From an uncultured Eudoraea sp. (GTDB lineage Bacteria; Bacteroidota; Bacteroidia; Flavobacteriales; Flavobacteriaceae), in the NCBI GenBank assembly GCA_947258555.1, contig CAMYJF010000008.1, positions 28,476 through 92,475 on the forward strand: a stretch of 64,000 bases of DNA, given 5' to 3'. Positions 26,438 to 35,359 of the stretch are shown in pieces. Made by a program: the position numbers and the translations under genes. The notes beneath the pieces were generated by a model. That model was not told the origin of the DNA and made no database searches. It saw nothing but the letters and a program-made list of their open reading frames with translations. How positions within the stretch are numbered: position 1 is the first letter of the stretch; each line of letters opens with the position of its first letter.

Positions 26438-26445
26438 CAAAGGTA
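26438..26445 (-). promoter_or_regulatory. Candidate -7 element (TACCTTTG) for the pseudouridine synthase gene
   Basis: The minus strand reads TACCTTTG here, matching the Bacteroidota core TAnnTTTG just upstream of the start codon. No TTG at -33 with good spacing was seen, and the distance to the start is very short, so this is a weak call. Confidence 0.3.
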
Positions 26446-26464
26446 CGTAATTCTTATAGGAAGC

Positions 26465-27415
26465 TCAGTCTTCAAAATCCACAGTAGATTGCCGCTCTCT
26501 GTTTACGATAATACGAGTAACATCGGGTCTGGAATAATGCCCTACAGGATCAAAGTTCTGGCGTTCCTGAAGTACCCGTTGATAATCCAGTTTCCCATAG
26601 ATAATACCTTCAGTATCAGGAACAGGGGGCGTTATCCACTCGCCATCCGGACCGGCGATACAAGAACCTCCGTTAGAAAGTTCCTCCGGTAATTTTTCCA
26701 TCAGAAGATCGTAGTGAGGCGTATTTGAGGGGATGTCATTCTTCTTCATCAAAGCTGAGACGGAGAGAACATAACTACGGGATTCGCGAGCAATAAAGCG
26801 GGTGATATCTTTGGTATTGTGAACACTTCCGGGCCATACGGCAATATGTAAGTTTTCACCTTGGCCGTACAATGCAGTTCGTGCCAGTGGCATCCAATTT
26901 TCCCAGCAATTCAACCCACCTGCTGTGAACTGTTTAATGCCATGGGTAACCAGGCCATGTCCATCCCCTTGCGACCAGGTGAGTCGCTCATCATAGGTGG
27001 GTTGCAGTTTGCGATGCACAGATCCGATCTTGCCTTTGGGATCAATATATATAAGGCTGGCATATAAACTATGACCTCCCCTGTTCTTTGCTCTTTCTAT
27101 AGTCCCCAGGTATATGGCCATTTGATGTTTGCTCGCACTGGCACATATTTCATCCAGCTCTCCTGATTCGGGTTGAATAGCGTTCTGGATATAATGACTA
27201 TGTATTTCCTTATTGATCTTGAGATCCCAGGCTGCTCCGTCTGTATAGGCCAGCCAATACGGGTATCCGGGCAACAATCCTTCCCCAAAAACCAGGAGTT
27301 CTGTATCCTGAGAGGCGGCTTCTTCTATTGTTTGCAGAATTTTAGCGATCGTGGCTGACTTATCCAGCCATACCGGTGAAATCTGAGCTAAACCAACTTT
27401 TAAAAGATGTTCCAT
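26465..27415 (-). CDS. Nitrilase-family carbon-nitrogen hydrolase
   Basis: The Glu-Lys-Cys triad of the nitrilase superfamily is complete: Glu45 in VFGEGLLPGYP, Lys136 in HRKLQPTYDER and Cys170 in GGLNCWENWMPLART. The CWE context and the PTYDER stretch are typical of true nitrilases (nitrile to carboxylic acid) rather than of amidases or carbamoylases. At 316 residues it is within family range. Cytosolic. Its start overlaps the end of the UbiA gene by 16 bp, so it is cotranscribed with the isoprenoid genes, an unexpected place for it. The substrate is unknown. Confidence 0.87.
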   Translation of the reverse strand: MEHLLKVGLAQISPVWLDKSATIAKILQTIEEAASQDTELLVFGEGLLPGYPYWLAYTDGAAWDLKINKEIHSHYIQNAIQPESGELDEICASASKHQMAIYLGTIERAKNRGGHSLYASLIYIDPKGKIGSVHRKLQPTYDERLTWSQGDGHGLVTHGIKQFTAGGLNCWENWMPLARTALYGQGENLHIAVWPGSVHNTKDITRFIARESRSYVLSVSALMKKNDIPSNTPHYDLLMEKLPEELSNGGSCIAGPDGEWITPPVPDTEGIIYGKLDYQRVLQERQNFDPVGHYSRPDVTRIIVNRERQSTVDFED

Positions 27416-28320
27416 TGCCGAAAGCGGTTTAATACGAGATCAATATCGATCAGCAAAATACTAAATACCCCGATGACGATGATAAATTTTAGAATATTAT
27501 GAAGCCATACAAAATGGGCTTTATGTTTTGACCGCCAAAGCAAAAATATAAAGACAACCAAGGTCCCTATACTTCCGTAAAAGTAGATCCACATCCAGCC
27601 AATATTGAAGTATCTTATTAATAAGAAAGCAGGGATCAACGTCAATAAGACTAAGCCCGTAATACACACCTTAGAGACCCTTAATCCGTAAAGGATGGGT
27701 ACTGTTCTATAGCCCTGGGCCATATCTCCAGGCATGTTCTCCATGTCTTTGATCATTTCACGGGCCAGGATGAGCAAAAAGAGAAATAGGGCGTGAACAA
27801 AAATGACCACTTCAAAATTCTTGTAATAGACAAAAATGGCAAAGAAGGGAGTGATGGCCAGCAAGGCAGATACAAGGTTGCCAAAGAAAGGAATCCGTTT
27901 AAGTTTATGTGAATAGATCCATATCCCAAAAATGTAGCCCGCGAAGAATAAAGCTGCCCTGAAAGAAACATAAGCAGCAAAAAGTACGGCCAGGAAATTT
28001 AATGCGAAATATGCAGACAATTTTGTACGCTGAGGCACCAGTCTGTCCAGCATACTCTTTCTGGGTTTATTGATCAGATCTTTCTCAGAATCGTAAAAAC
28101 TATTAATGATATAGCCAGCAGCAATAACCATAGCTGTAGTCAGGACCAATACAAAAAGTTTTCTGTCTAATACCACCTGCCTTACTGGGAGCTCATAGGC
28201 CAGAATATAGATAGTGGCCAGGTACTGAGCCAGGATAATGATGAGGATATTGTATCCTCGTACAATGGAAAAAAGACTAAGGATCTTGAGCAGGCGAAGC
28301 CGGTTCTTCCTGTTGAGCAT
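27400..28320 (-). CDS. UbiA-family prenyltransferase, geranylgeranylglycerol-phosphate type
   Basis: This integral membrane prenyltransferase has about eight to nine helices. The two Asp-rich, magnesium-diphosphate-binding motifs are NSFYDSEKDLINKP (73-86) and REMIKDMENMPGD near 187. Similar flavobacterial proteins are annotated as geranylgeranylglycerol-phosphate geranylgeranyltransferases. The acceptor (glycerol phosphate, quinone precursor or another) cannot be fixed from motifs. It sits 10 nt downstream of the mevalonate kinase gene, consistent with use of polyprenyl diphosphates made by that pathway. Confidence 0.85.
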   Translation of the reverse strand: MLNRKNRLRLLKILSLFSIVRGYNILIIILAQYLATIYILAYELPVRQVVLDRKLFVLVLTTAMVIAAGYIINSFYDSEKDLINKPRKSMLDRLVPQRTKLSAYFALNFLAVLFAAYVSFRAALFFAGYIFGIWIYSHKLKRIPFFGNLVSALLAITPFFAIFVYYKNFEVVIFVHALFLFLLILAREMIKDMENMPGDMAQGYRTVPILYGLRVSKVCITGLVLLTLIPAFLLIRYFNIGWMWIYFYGSIGTLVVFIFLLWRSKHKAHFVWLHNILKFIIVIGVFSILLIDIDLVLNRFRQWNIF

Positions 28321-28330
28321 TATGGCCGGC

Positions 28331-29284
28331 TTAGAAGTTGTAGACTACTTCTAACTGATGGTCTTTGAGGGCTTTTTTTGCTTTGTCAATATCTTGTGTG
28401 AAGCCTAGAATATAACCTCCGCCACCAGATCCACAAAGTTTTAGGTAGTACTCGTTGGTCTCGATCCCGCGTTTCCACAATGTTTGGAACTCTTTGGGGA
28501 TCATAGGTTTAAAATGATCCAGCACTACATGCGAGAGTTGTTTAATATTACTGAAAAGGGATTTTATATTTCCATTGATAAAATCTTCCACACAGGCATC
28601 TGTATGTGTGATGAATTCTTCTTTGATCACTTTCCGGAAACCTTCCTGTTTCATCTTCTCCATAAAGATCTGTACCATGGGTGCTGTTTCTCCCGACATC
28701 CCAGAGTCTAGTAAAAACACCGCTCCCTGTCCCTTTTGATGTTGTGAAGGGATGGAAGTAGATTCAATATCGTCTTTTGAATTGATCAGGATCGGCAGGC
28801 TCAAATAACTATTCAATGGATCAAGTCCTGATGATCTCCCGTGGAAAAATGATTCCATTTTACCAAAGATGGATTTAAGGACAAGTAATTTTTCCCGGGT
28901 GAGATTTTCCAGTATGGTGATCTTGTTATAAGCGTATTTATCATAGATCGCTGCAACCAGTGCGCCACTACTTCCAATACCATATCCCTGAGGTATAGAA
29001 CTGTCAAAATACATACCCTCTTCAATATCTGACCTCAGCCTCTCCAAATCAAAGCTTACCAATTCCGGAGCTTCCTCCTGTAAGTTGGTGAGGTGATCTG
29101 CAAACTCTTTTAAGCCGTCATTCGAAAGCCTTGCCTCTTCAGATTTCAAGGCATCTTTTTTTAAAGCTCCTTTGAAAAAATTATAGGGAATGGACAAGCC
29201 TTTGGAATCTTTGATGATACCATATTCTCCGAAGAGAAGAATTTTTGAATAGAATAATGGGCCTTTCATAGTACTGTCAGTCAA
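28331..29284 (-). CDS. Mevalonate kinase (GHMP kinase)
   Basis: This GHMP-family kinase of 317 residues is predicted to phosphorylate mevalonate. The N-terminal SKILLFGEYGIIKDSKGLS is the substrate-lobe start, GYGIGSSGALVAAIYDKYA near 99 is the ATP-binding GHMP motif 2, and KLCGSGGGGYILGFT near 285 is motif 3. It lies 10 nt downstream of the mevalonate diphosphate decarboxylase gene, which supports this assignment over other GHMP kinases. Phosphomevalonate kinase is not in the window. Confidence 0.87.
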   Translation of the reverse strand: MTDSTMKGPLFYSKILLFGEYGIIKDSKGLSIPYNFFKGALKKDALKSEEARLSNDGLKEFADHLTNLQEEAPELVSFDLERLRSDIEEGMYFDSSIPQGYGIGSSGALVAAIYDKYAYNKITILENLTREKLLVLKSIFGKMESFFHGRSSGLDPLNSYLSLPILINSKDDIESTSIPSQHQKGQGAVFLLDSGMSGETAPMVQIFMEKMKQEGFRKVIKEEFITHTDACVEDFINGNIKSLFSNIKQLSHVVLDHFKPMIPKEFQTLWKRGIETNEYYLKLCGSGGGGYILGFTQDIDKAKKALKDHQLEVVYNF

Positions 29285-29294
29285 CTAAAGGTAC

Positions 29295-30404
29295 TTATTT
29301 TACAAGTGTTTTACTGGCACTGGCGTTAATTTTTTTTGCGCCATTGCCTACCATATCGCAAATATAACCCCCGTTTTCACAATAGCCAACCAATTCATTC
29401 TTAATAAATTGGTAAACCTCTTCCCGTTCTGAATCAGGATAAAGTATATGCACATTAGCGCCTGCATCTAGTGTAAAACAAGGATGCAGACCGCTGGTTT
29501 CGCGAAAATGCTGTAATCTTCTGATCACTTTCAGGGTGTTTGGTTTCATTAAGATAAAAGAGGGATTGCTTGTCAGCATCATGGCATGAAGGGTAAGTGC
29601 CTCTAACTCCACTAAGGTGGTAAATGATTCCAGGTCTCCGGAGCGCAAGGCTTCCTGTAATTGCGAAAGATGTTCATGGGCTTGACTAAAACGCCTCTCG
29701 GCATAGGTATGATCTTCCATTAACCCATGTCCTACTGTGCTGCTAACTTGCTTTTCTCCCTGATCTATCAAAAGGATGGTGTCATGATACGTCTTAAAGA
29801 TCTCGTGTGCTTCTTCCTCCCAGTCAATGCCGTATAGATCGGAACTTCCGTTGGTTTCCTCATGTACGCCCCATTCTACTATCTTACCCTGTACACTTCG
29901 GCATGCAGATCCAGATCCCAGTCTGGCAATAAATGAGGCTTTTGTATGGTCTAGTGCCTCTTCAGGCAGTCCTAAAAGCTGACGTTCGATATCTACAAAA
30001 CAAATAGCCAAAGCAGCCATACTACTCGCTGAAGAAGCTATGCCACTGCTATGGGGAAAAGTATTCTCGGAGCGGATCTCAAAATGGTATGTGCTAAGGA
30101 AAGGTAAATAGGGTTGGGCGCGTTTCAAAAATGTGTTGATCTTAGGCAAAAAATCTTCTTTTTTTTCACCCTCAAAGTAAAAATCGATGGAGTAGTCCGA
30201 GGAATGATCTGTGCGTAACGAAAACCCCACCGATGTCCGGGTAGCACATGCTGTTAATGTGAAACTCAGGGAAGGGTTTCTGGGGATCTGTATCTCTTTC
30301 TTACCCCAATATTTGATAAGCGCAATATTAGAGGGTGCCTGCCAGCATACTTCTCCCTGTGGGATAGTTTTAGTATATGCTGCGGGGTAGAATCGATCAG
30401 ACAT
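29295..30404 (-). CDS. mvaD: Diphosphomevalonate decarboxylase
   Basis: It decarboxylates mevalonate diphosphate with ATP to isopentenyl diphosphate, the last step of the mevalonate pathway. Family marks are APSNIALIKYWGKK (24-37), PSLSFTLTACATRTSV near 44, HSSGIASSASSMAALA near 118 and GSGSACRSVQG near 157; TLDAGANVHILYP near 315 is the GHMP C-terminal block. Length 369. It heads a minus-strand operon (mvaD, mevalonate kinase, UbiA, nitrilase) and has its own well-formed promoter between it and the DUF1697 gene. Confidence 0.93.
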   Translation of the reverse strand: MSDRFYPAAYTKTIPQGEVCWQAPSNIALIKYWGKKEIQIPRNPSLSFTLTACATRTSVGFSLRTDHSSDYSIDFYFEGEKKEDFLPKINTFLKRAQPYLPFLSTYHFEIRSENTFPHSSGIASSASSMAALAICFVDIERQLLGLPEEALDHTKASFIARLGSGSACRSVQGKIVEWGVHEETNGSSDLYGIDWEEEAHEIFKTYHDTILLIDQGEKQVSSTVGHGLMEDHTYAERRFSQAHEHLSQLQEALRSGDLESFTTLVELEALTLHAMMLTSNPSFILMKPNTLKVIRRLQHFRETSGLHPCFTLDAGANVHILYPDSEREEVYQFIKNELVGYCENGGYICDMVGNGAKKINASASKTLVK

Positions 30405-30418
30405 GTAAAAAATTTACG

Positions 30419-30450
30419 CAAAGATAGAATAAAGCGATTTGCGGTTTCAA
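30419..30450 (-). promoter_or_regulatory. Bacteroidota-type promoter of the mevalonate operon
   Basis: On the minus strand TTG (30450-30448) is followed after 21 bases by TATCTTTG (30426-30419), an exact match to the TTG/TAnnTTTG architecture. The mvaD start codon lies 15 bases further on. It begins directly after the DUF1697 stop codon, so the mevalonate genes can be expressed on their own. Confidence 0.65.
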
Positions 30451-30996
30451 CTATCCGGACATCTCTGATGCCATTTGTTCCATCCTTTTCATAGTCTTCC
30501 AGTTTCGGGCTGTTGTCTGTATTTTAAGTCGCCTTTCAAAGAAGTTACTGTTAAATTTGGTATTACCGTAGCCCTGTTGACTATTAAGATAAATGCAAGC
30601 GGGGGTTATGGTGAGTTCCTCATTAACAAATGTTTCATTTTGTAATGCTTCCGACAGCGCACTTTCGGGCTCATCGAATAAAAGGACGAAGTATATTGCC
30701 TTATTGTCTTCCGGGGTTGCCGGATAGGGGTTTTCTTTTAATATCATCTCAAGTGTTGAATATGTCAGCGTCAGAACCGGCACATCAAATCCGAATGAAT
30801 CGAGGATCACCTGATGAATTTTCGTTGAGACTTCGTTTGTAGAAGCCTTTGATTGCACAATTAAGTTACCGCTTTGGATATACGTTTGTGCCGAATGGAA
30901 TCCCGCATTTGACAGCGATGATCTTAATTCTGCCATTCGGATCTTCTTGTGTCCGCCTACGTTGATACCTCTTAGAAAAACGATATAAGTGTGCAT
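30451..30996 (-). CDS. DUF1697 family protein
   Basis: This cytosolic protein of 181 residues begins YIVFLRGINVGGHKKIRMAEL, the clear DUF1697 hallmark. FHSAQTYIQSGNLIVQS near 33 and RNWKTMKRMEQMA near the end are also typical of the family. Its biochemical role is unknown. It is divergent from the glycerol kinase gene and lies upstream of the mevalonate operon, which has a separate promoter, so a functional link is not implied. Confidence 0.9.
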   Translation of the reverse strand: MHTYIVFLRGINVGGHKKIRMAELRSSLSNAGFHSAQTYIQSGNLIVQSKASTNEVSTKIHQVILDSFGFDVPVLTLTYSTLEMILKENPYPATPEDNKAIYFVLLFDEPESALSEALQNETFVNEELTITPACIYLNSQQGYGNTKFNSNFFERRLKIQTTARNWKTMKRMEQMASEMSG

Positions 30997-31021
30997 TGCT
31001 GTATGAGCTTTTTGTATACAC

Positions 31022-31029
31022 CAAAGATA
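31022..31029 (-). promoter_or_regulatory. Candidate -7 element (TATCTTTG) for the DUF1697 gene
   Basis: The minus strand reads TATCTTTG, an exact TAnnTTTG match about 25 bases before the DUF1697 start. No good -33 TTG was found. The 112-base gap is shared with the divergent glycerol kinase gene; on the plus strand only a one-mismatch core, TACATTTA at 31063-31070, is seen for glpK. Confidence 0.4.
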
Positions 31030-31108
31030 AAATTGAAATTATGATGTCTACCGTAAATCTTATACATTTATCATCAACGGATAACTCCGAAATAACAAGT
31101 AACGCTAC

Positions 31109-32590
31109 ATGCAAGAACTAATTCTTGCCCTTGATCAGGGTACCACTAGCTGCAGAGCCTTATTATTTAACAGACAAGGTCAAATACAAGCAACTGCTCA
31201 GAAGGAATTCACTCAACACTTTCCAAAACCTGGATGGGTGGAACACGATGCCCTCGAGATTTGGGAGACGCAATTAAGTGTAACGCGAGAGATCGTTGGA
31301 GATAATAGTACCAATATTAAAGCCATTGGAATTACAAATCAGCGTGAGACTGTCGTAGTATGGAATAAACATAGTGGAGAACCTATACATCATGCCTTAG
31401 TATGGCAGGATAAACGTACGGCAGCGTATTGCGATTCATTGAATGAAGAAGGAAAAGCCGGGTGGGTCAGAGAAAAAACAGGTCTTGTGATCGATGCTTA
31501 TTTTTCTGGAACTAAGATCAAATGGTTATTAGACAATGTAGAAGGCGCTAGGGCATCTGCCGATGCCGGAGACCTTTTAGCCGGTACCATCGACACCTGG
31601 CTTATATGGAAACTAACTAAAGGGAAGCTGCATGTGACAGATGTTTCGAATGCGTGCAGGACGCTGCTCTTCAATATAAATACACTTGACTGGGATGAAG
31701 AATTGCTCAGTTTAATGGACATCCCCAGAAAGATGCTACCCGATGTCAAGGCTTCCAGTGCGCACTATGGCAATACAGATGCAGAAATACTGGGAACGGA
31801 AATACCCATTGCCGGGATCGCGGGTGACCAACAGGCCGCCTTATTCGGGCAGATGTGTACTGAAAAAGGAATGGTCAAGAACACCTATGGTACCGGTTGT
31901 TTTATGTTAATGAACATTGGTTCAGAACCCCTTGTATCAAAAAACAACTTGCTGACATCCATTGGCTGGCAGATCGGAAATGAAGTTACCTATGTCCTGG
32001 AAGGCAGTATTTTTATAGCCGGAGCTGTTGTGCAATGGCTGCGTGACGGTCTGAAAATAATTGAGTCATCTTCTGAAGTAGAATCACTGGCCACTTCTGT
32101 GGAAGATACAGGAGGAGTGATATTTGTCCCTGCCTTTGCAGGTTTGGGCGCTCCGCATTGGAATCAGCATGCAAAAGGAACACTGTTCGGTTTAACAAGG
32201 GGAAGCACTGATGCGCATATTGCCAGGGCAGCGCTGGAATCTATCGCCTATCAAACACGGGATGTGGTGAAAGCCATGGAAGCCGATTCAGGATTAGAAA
32301 TACGTGAATTGCGTGTCGATGGTGGCGCTACCGTAAATGATCTTCTGATGCAGTTCCAGGCCGATGTTCTTCAAACTGTAACGGTACGACCAAAAATAGT
32401 AGAAACGACTGTGATGGGCGCTGCTTTCCTTGCAGGTCTGGCTGTAGGGTATTGGAATTCCCTGGAAGAGATCCGCCAATTATGGGAAGAAGACAGACGA
32501 TTCAACCCGACAGATAATACCGAAAAAATTGATTCAGGGATTGCACGATGGCAAAAAGCTGTGGCGGCTCTGGAATATTGGACTAATTAA
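31109..32590 (+). CDS. glpK: Glycerol kinase
   Basis: It phosphorylates glycerol to sn-glycerol-3-phosphate with ATP. This FGGY-family protein of 493 residues begins [15 protein letters not shown] (the phosphate-binding loop). [13 protein letters not shown] near 238, [25 protein letters not shown] near 343 and [16 protein letters not shown] near 403 are the signature segments. The glycerol facilitator gene follows after 14 nt, giving uptake plus trapping. Glycerol-3-phosphate dehydrogenase, usually the third gene of such operons, is not present here. Confidence 0.96.
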   Translation: MQELILALDQGTTSCRALLFNRQGQIQATAQKEFTQHFPKPGWVEHDALEIWETQLSVTREIVGDNSTNIKAIGITNQRETVVVWNKHSGEPIHHALVWQDKRTAAYCDSLNEEGKAGWVREKTGLVIDAYFSGTKIKWLLDNVEGARASADAGDLLAGTIDTWLIWKLTKGKLHVTDVSNACRTLLFNINTLDWDEELLSLMDIPRKMLPDVKASSAHYGNTDAEILGTEIPIAGIAGDQQAALFGQMCTEKGMVKNTYGTGCFMLMNIGSEPLVSKNNLLTSIGWQIGNEVTYVLEGSIFIAGAVVQWLRDGLKIIESSSEVESLATSVEDTGGVIFVPAFAGLGAPHWNQHAKGTLFGLTRGSTDAHIARAALESIAYQTRDVVKAMEADSGLEIRELRVDGGATVNDLLMQFQADVLQTVTVRPKIVETTVMGAAFLAGLAVGYWNSLEEIRQLWEEDRRFNPTDNTEKIDSGIARWQKAVAALEYWTN

Positions 32591-32604
32591 TCAACTCTAC
32601 TTAT

Positions 32605-33339
32605 ATGACACCTTTTATTGCTGAAATTATTGGTACGTTTCTATTGATGCTTTTAGGTTGCGGCGTAAACGCCAATGTGGTTCTCCAGGGCACCAAAGGC
32701 AATAATTCCGGTTGGATCGTGATCACTACGGGCTGGGCCATTGCTGTATTTGTTGCTGTATTCGTGAGTGCACCATATAGCGGCGCCCATATTAACCCCG
32801 CAGTAACAGTTGGTCTGGCCGCTGCCGGAGAATTTCCCTGGAGCGATGTACCGGCCTACCTGTTAGCACAAATGATCGGGGCTATGTTGGGGGCGCTTTT
32901 TGTCTACCTGGCATACCGAGATCATTTTAATGCCACAGAAGATCAGGGGGCACAACTTGGCACCTTTAGTACGGTGCCTGCCAAACGCAATTATGTATGG
33001 AATTTTATCACTGAGGTCATAGGCACCTTCGTTCTTGTTTTTGCTGTCTTATATATGACTGATGCATCAATGTTGGAATCCGGTCAGGTGATAGGACTGG
33101 GTTCAATTGGTGCTCTTCCTGTTGCTTTTGTAGTATGGGGGATCGGATTAAGCTTGGGAGGATCTACCGGCTATGCGATTAACCCGGCCCGTGATCTGGG
33201 ACCACGCATTATGCATGCGATCCTGCCCATAAAAAATAAAGGTGGAAGTGATTGGGGATATAGTTGGGTGCCTGTATTAGCACCTATTGCCGGAGGGGTT
33301 TTAGCTGCAGCCCTGGACATGGCATTAAACATGGCCTAG
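32605..33339 (+). CDS. glpF: Glycerol facilitator (MIP/aquaglyceroporin family)
   Basis: This six-helix inner-membrane channel of 244 residues has both half-helix motifs, SGAHINPAVTVG near 60 and TGYAINPARDLGPR near 192. The Asp after the second NPA-type motif (PARD) is typical of glycerol-conducting members. It lies directly after glpK. Only 1 nt separates its stop from that of the convergent HI0933-like gene, so transcripts may collide here. Confidence 0.94.
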   Translation: MTPFIAEIIGTFLLMLLGCGVNANVVLQGTKGNNSGWIVITTGWAIAVFVAVFVSAPYSGAHINPAVTVGLAAAGEFPWSDVPAYLLAQMIGAMLGALFVYLAYRDHFNATEDQGAQLGTFSTVPAKRNYVWNFITEVIGTFVLVFAVLYMTDASMLESGQVIGLGSIGALPVAFVVWGIGLSLGGSTGYAINPARDLGPRIMHAILPIKNKGGSDWGYSWVPVLAPIAGGVLAAALDMALNMA

Positions 33340-33340
33340 A

Positions 33341-34432
33341 CTAAACTACTATCTTTTTGGCAAGGGTTCTTATCGACATAACGACTGCCTTGCTATCACC
33401 TTTTATGTGAGTTAATTGATCGCTCCGGATACTCCCAGAGAAGTATATACCCGGGTGCTCCAGGCATTGACCACTTTTATCCATGGCGGTTAAAGCTACA
33501 CCGCCTTTATAAGCGATCGAACCCTTCTTTACTAGAGCTGGTTTTGTAATTAACTGCATATCTGTAAGTTGTTCTGCTAAATCCTGGTATTGCCCTTCTT
33601 CAAGGGCTTTCCAAAGGGTTTCCCTATCTATTCCTGCGGCCAGGACTAAGGAGGTCCACAATCGTCTGGGTAAACTGAAAAGCGGTGTTCTGATGACGGT
33701 TTTATGGCCTTCCAATTGCCCGGCTTCCCTTAGGTAATTTACAATTCCCTCCAGCTCATATTCGGGTGACCAATTGATACAGACTTTTATCAAATTAGGA
33801 ATGGGATCCAGTTGCGATGTAATGAATTGAGTTAGCTGATAGACCACTGGCCCACTGATCATGTTAGCCCGCATTTGCAATTGGCCGTCTAATTGTTTTA
33901 TGGGTTTTGAGGCAGGGGCACTGGCCAATTGAATACGTATCTTTTTTTTCGGCGGACTCATTTTCACCCAGGATAGTTGAACCGGTATTTCTGTTTGTCT
34001 TAAACCAACTAATCTCGGATCATTACTCTCCAGAGGAAATGCCGCCGGTGCTACTTCATCAATGGCCAGGGATAAATCCCGCAGCAGGCCAAGGATCCGG
34101 CTGTCTTTTCCACTACAAAAGACCACCTTTGTCGCTTTGTATTCTGCCCTTCTTGTCCTGATCTCATAACCTGCCGATCGTGCCTCAAAATTTAGGGCCG
34201 TAACTGCACTACTTTTATAGACCTGAATCCCTTTCTCATGAAGCATGGTATCCAGATCTTTCCTGGAAAATAGTTGATCATTAAAAGGAAATGTTTCAGT
34301 CTCAGAATATGAAGACAGCAATTGCTTCGCCTTTTCGAAAATGGAAATTCGAAGTCTGTTATTTTCAGAATGTAGATAAAGGGCTGTAAGCACTCCGTGT
34401 ACTCCGCCCCCAATAATGATCACATCAAACAT
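33341..34432 (-). CDS. Divergent HI0933/BaiN-like flavoprotein
   Basis: The N-terminal FAD loop is IIIGGGVHGVLTALYL (5-20). FSLPRRLWTSLVLAAGID near 250 and AYKGGVALTAMD near 318, followed by HPGIYFSGSI, match the HI0933-like family. However, the usual C-terminal block GEVLDxDGxxGGYN is replaced by GSIRSDQLTHIKGDS, and the middle domain is poorly conserved. At 363 residues it is shorter than the typical 390-410. It may be an oxidoreductase with altered cofactor handling. Its start overlaps the stop of the glycerophosphodiesterase gene by 1 bp, so the two are probably cotranscribed. Confidence 0.65.
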   Translation of the reverse strand: MFDVIIIGGGVHGVLTALYLHSENNRLRISIFEKAKQLLSSYSETETFPFNDQLFSRKDLDTMLHEKGIQVYKSSAVTALNFEARSAGYEIRTRRAEYKATKVVFCSGKDSRILGLLRDLSLAIDEVAPAAFPLESNDPRLVGLRQTEIPVQLSWVKMSPPKKKIRIQLASAPASKPIKQLDGQLQMRANMISGPVVYQLTQFITSQLDPIPNLIKVCINWSPEYELEGIVNYLREAGQLEGHKTVIRTPLFSLPRRLWTSLVLAAGIDRETLWKALEEGQYQDLAEQLTDMQLITKPALVKKGSIAYKGGVALTAMDKSGQCLEHPGIYFSGSIRSDQLTHIKGDSKAVVMSIRTLAKKIVV

Positions 34433-35178
34433 TAATGCATTCTTTCAGGGTAATTGATGAAAATACCATCAACCCCAAAATCGGTCATACGTGCAATATC
34501 TTCAGGCTCATTCACCGTATAGGTATATACTTTAAATCCAGCATCGTGAATGGCTTTTACATTTTCCGCGCTTAGTGTAATATAAGACGGATTGATCGCC
34601 TCTGCGTTCAGTTCTTTTGCAATATCAATCGCTTCAAGAGGGTCCCCTTCGGTCAGAACAGCAATGGCCATATCCGGGTTGATCGCTCTCATGCTTCGTA
34701 ATTCATCCCAGTTGAAACTGGAGATCAGGAAATTTTTTGCTTCCCATCCTCTGTTCTCGATATAATAATTTGTAATGAAGTTAACGGGATCTGAGGTGTT
34801 AATTCCTTTCAGCTCGATATTGAGTCGTACTTCGTTGTTGATCAATTTCAACACATCTTGAAGTACCGGAATACGGTGGTTCCCCTCCAGTACTAATTGA
34901 CGCATATCGTACATATTATATTCTTCAATGCGCCCCCCACCATTGGTCAGGCGTTCTACCCGCTCATCATGAAAAACAGCCACTTCGCCACTAGAGATCC
35001 GGAAGACGTCAATTTCGATCACATCCACTCCTATATCAAGGGCTTTTTGAATAGAGGCGAGGGTATTTTCGGTCTCATGGCCCATTGCCCCGCGATGGCC
35101 AATGATCAAAGGTTTGTTTTCCATCATATCACATCCTAAAAAGAGAAAAATAAACGAAAGGGTAAGAATTCTGTGCAT
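34432..35178 (-). CDS. Glycerophosphodiester phosphodiesterase lipoprotein
   Basis: It hydrolyses deacylated phospholipids to an alcohol and glycerol-3-phosphate. The signal peptide ends in FLGC (Cys16), giving an exported lipoprotein. The GDPD barrel shows catalytic HRG and ENT (IGHRGAMGHETENTLAS, about 26-42), metal-binding Glu-Asp in DVIEIDVF, and FHDERVERLTNGGG near 69. Length (248) is standard. Its product could feed the neighbouring glycerol-phosphate genes, but it is transcribed in the opposite direction to glpK/glpF. Confidence 0.92.
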   Translation of the reverse strand: MHRILTLSFIFLFLGCDMMENKPLIIGHRGAMGHETENTLASIQKALDIGVDVIEIDVFRISSGEVAVFHDERVERLTNGGGRIEEYNMYDMRQLVLEGNHRIPVLQDVLKLINNEVRLNIELKGINTSDPVNFITNYYIENRGWEAKNFLISSFNWDELRSMRAINPDMAIAVLTEGDPLEAIDIAKELNAEAINPSYITLSAENVKAIHDAGFKVYTYTVNEPEDIARMTDFGVDGIFINYPERMH

Positions 35179-35195
35179 GGTAAAACTTTTGCGTT

Positions 35196-35203
35196 CAAAA
35201 ATA
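35196..35203 (-). promoter_or_regulatory. Candidate -7 element (TATTTTTG) for the glycerophosphodiesterase gene
   Basis: The minus strand reads TATTTTTG about 18 bases before the start codon, matching TAnnTTTG. The -33 region has only T-rich sequence without a clear TTG. Confidence 0.4.
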
Positions 35204-35296
35204 CGATTTGCATTGAAAACACCTACTTATCCCGGCATTTGGCTATTTTTCTCACTTCTTCTGAAATATCATATTACTAATTTTTATGTTATTTTA

Positions 35297-35330
35297 TTGT
35301 CTTTTTCTCAATTTTTATTTAATAAATTTG
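35297..35330 (+). promoter_or_regulatory. Bacteroidota-type promoter of the small membrane protein gene
   Basis: TTG at 35297-35299 and TAAATTTG at 35323-35330 with 23 bases between them fit the TTG/TAnnTTTG pattern, slightly wide. The start codon lies 29 bases downstream. Confidence 0.5.
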
Positions 35331-35359
35331 CGATACTATTAACCAATTAATTCAAAGTC

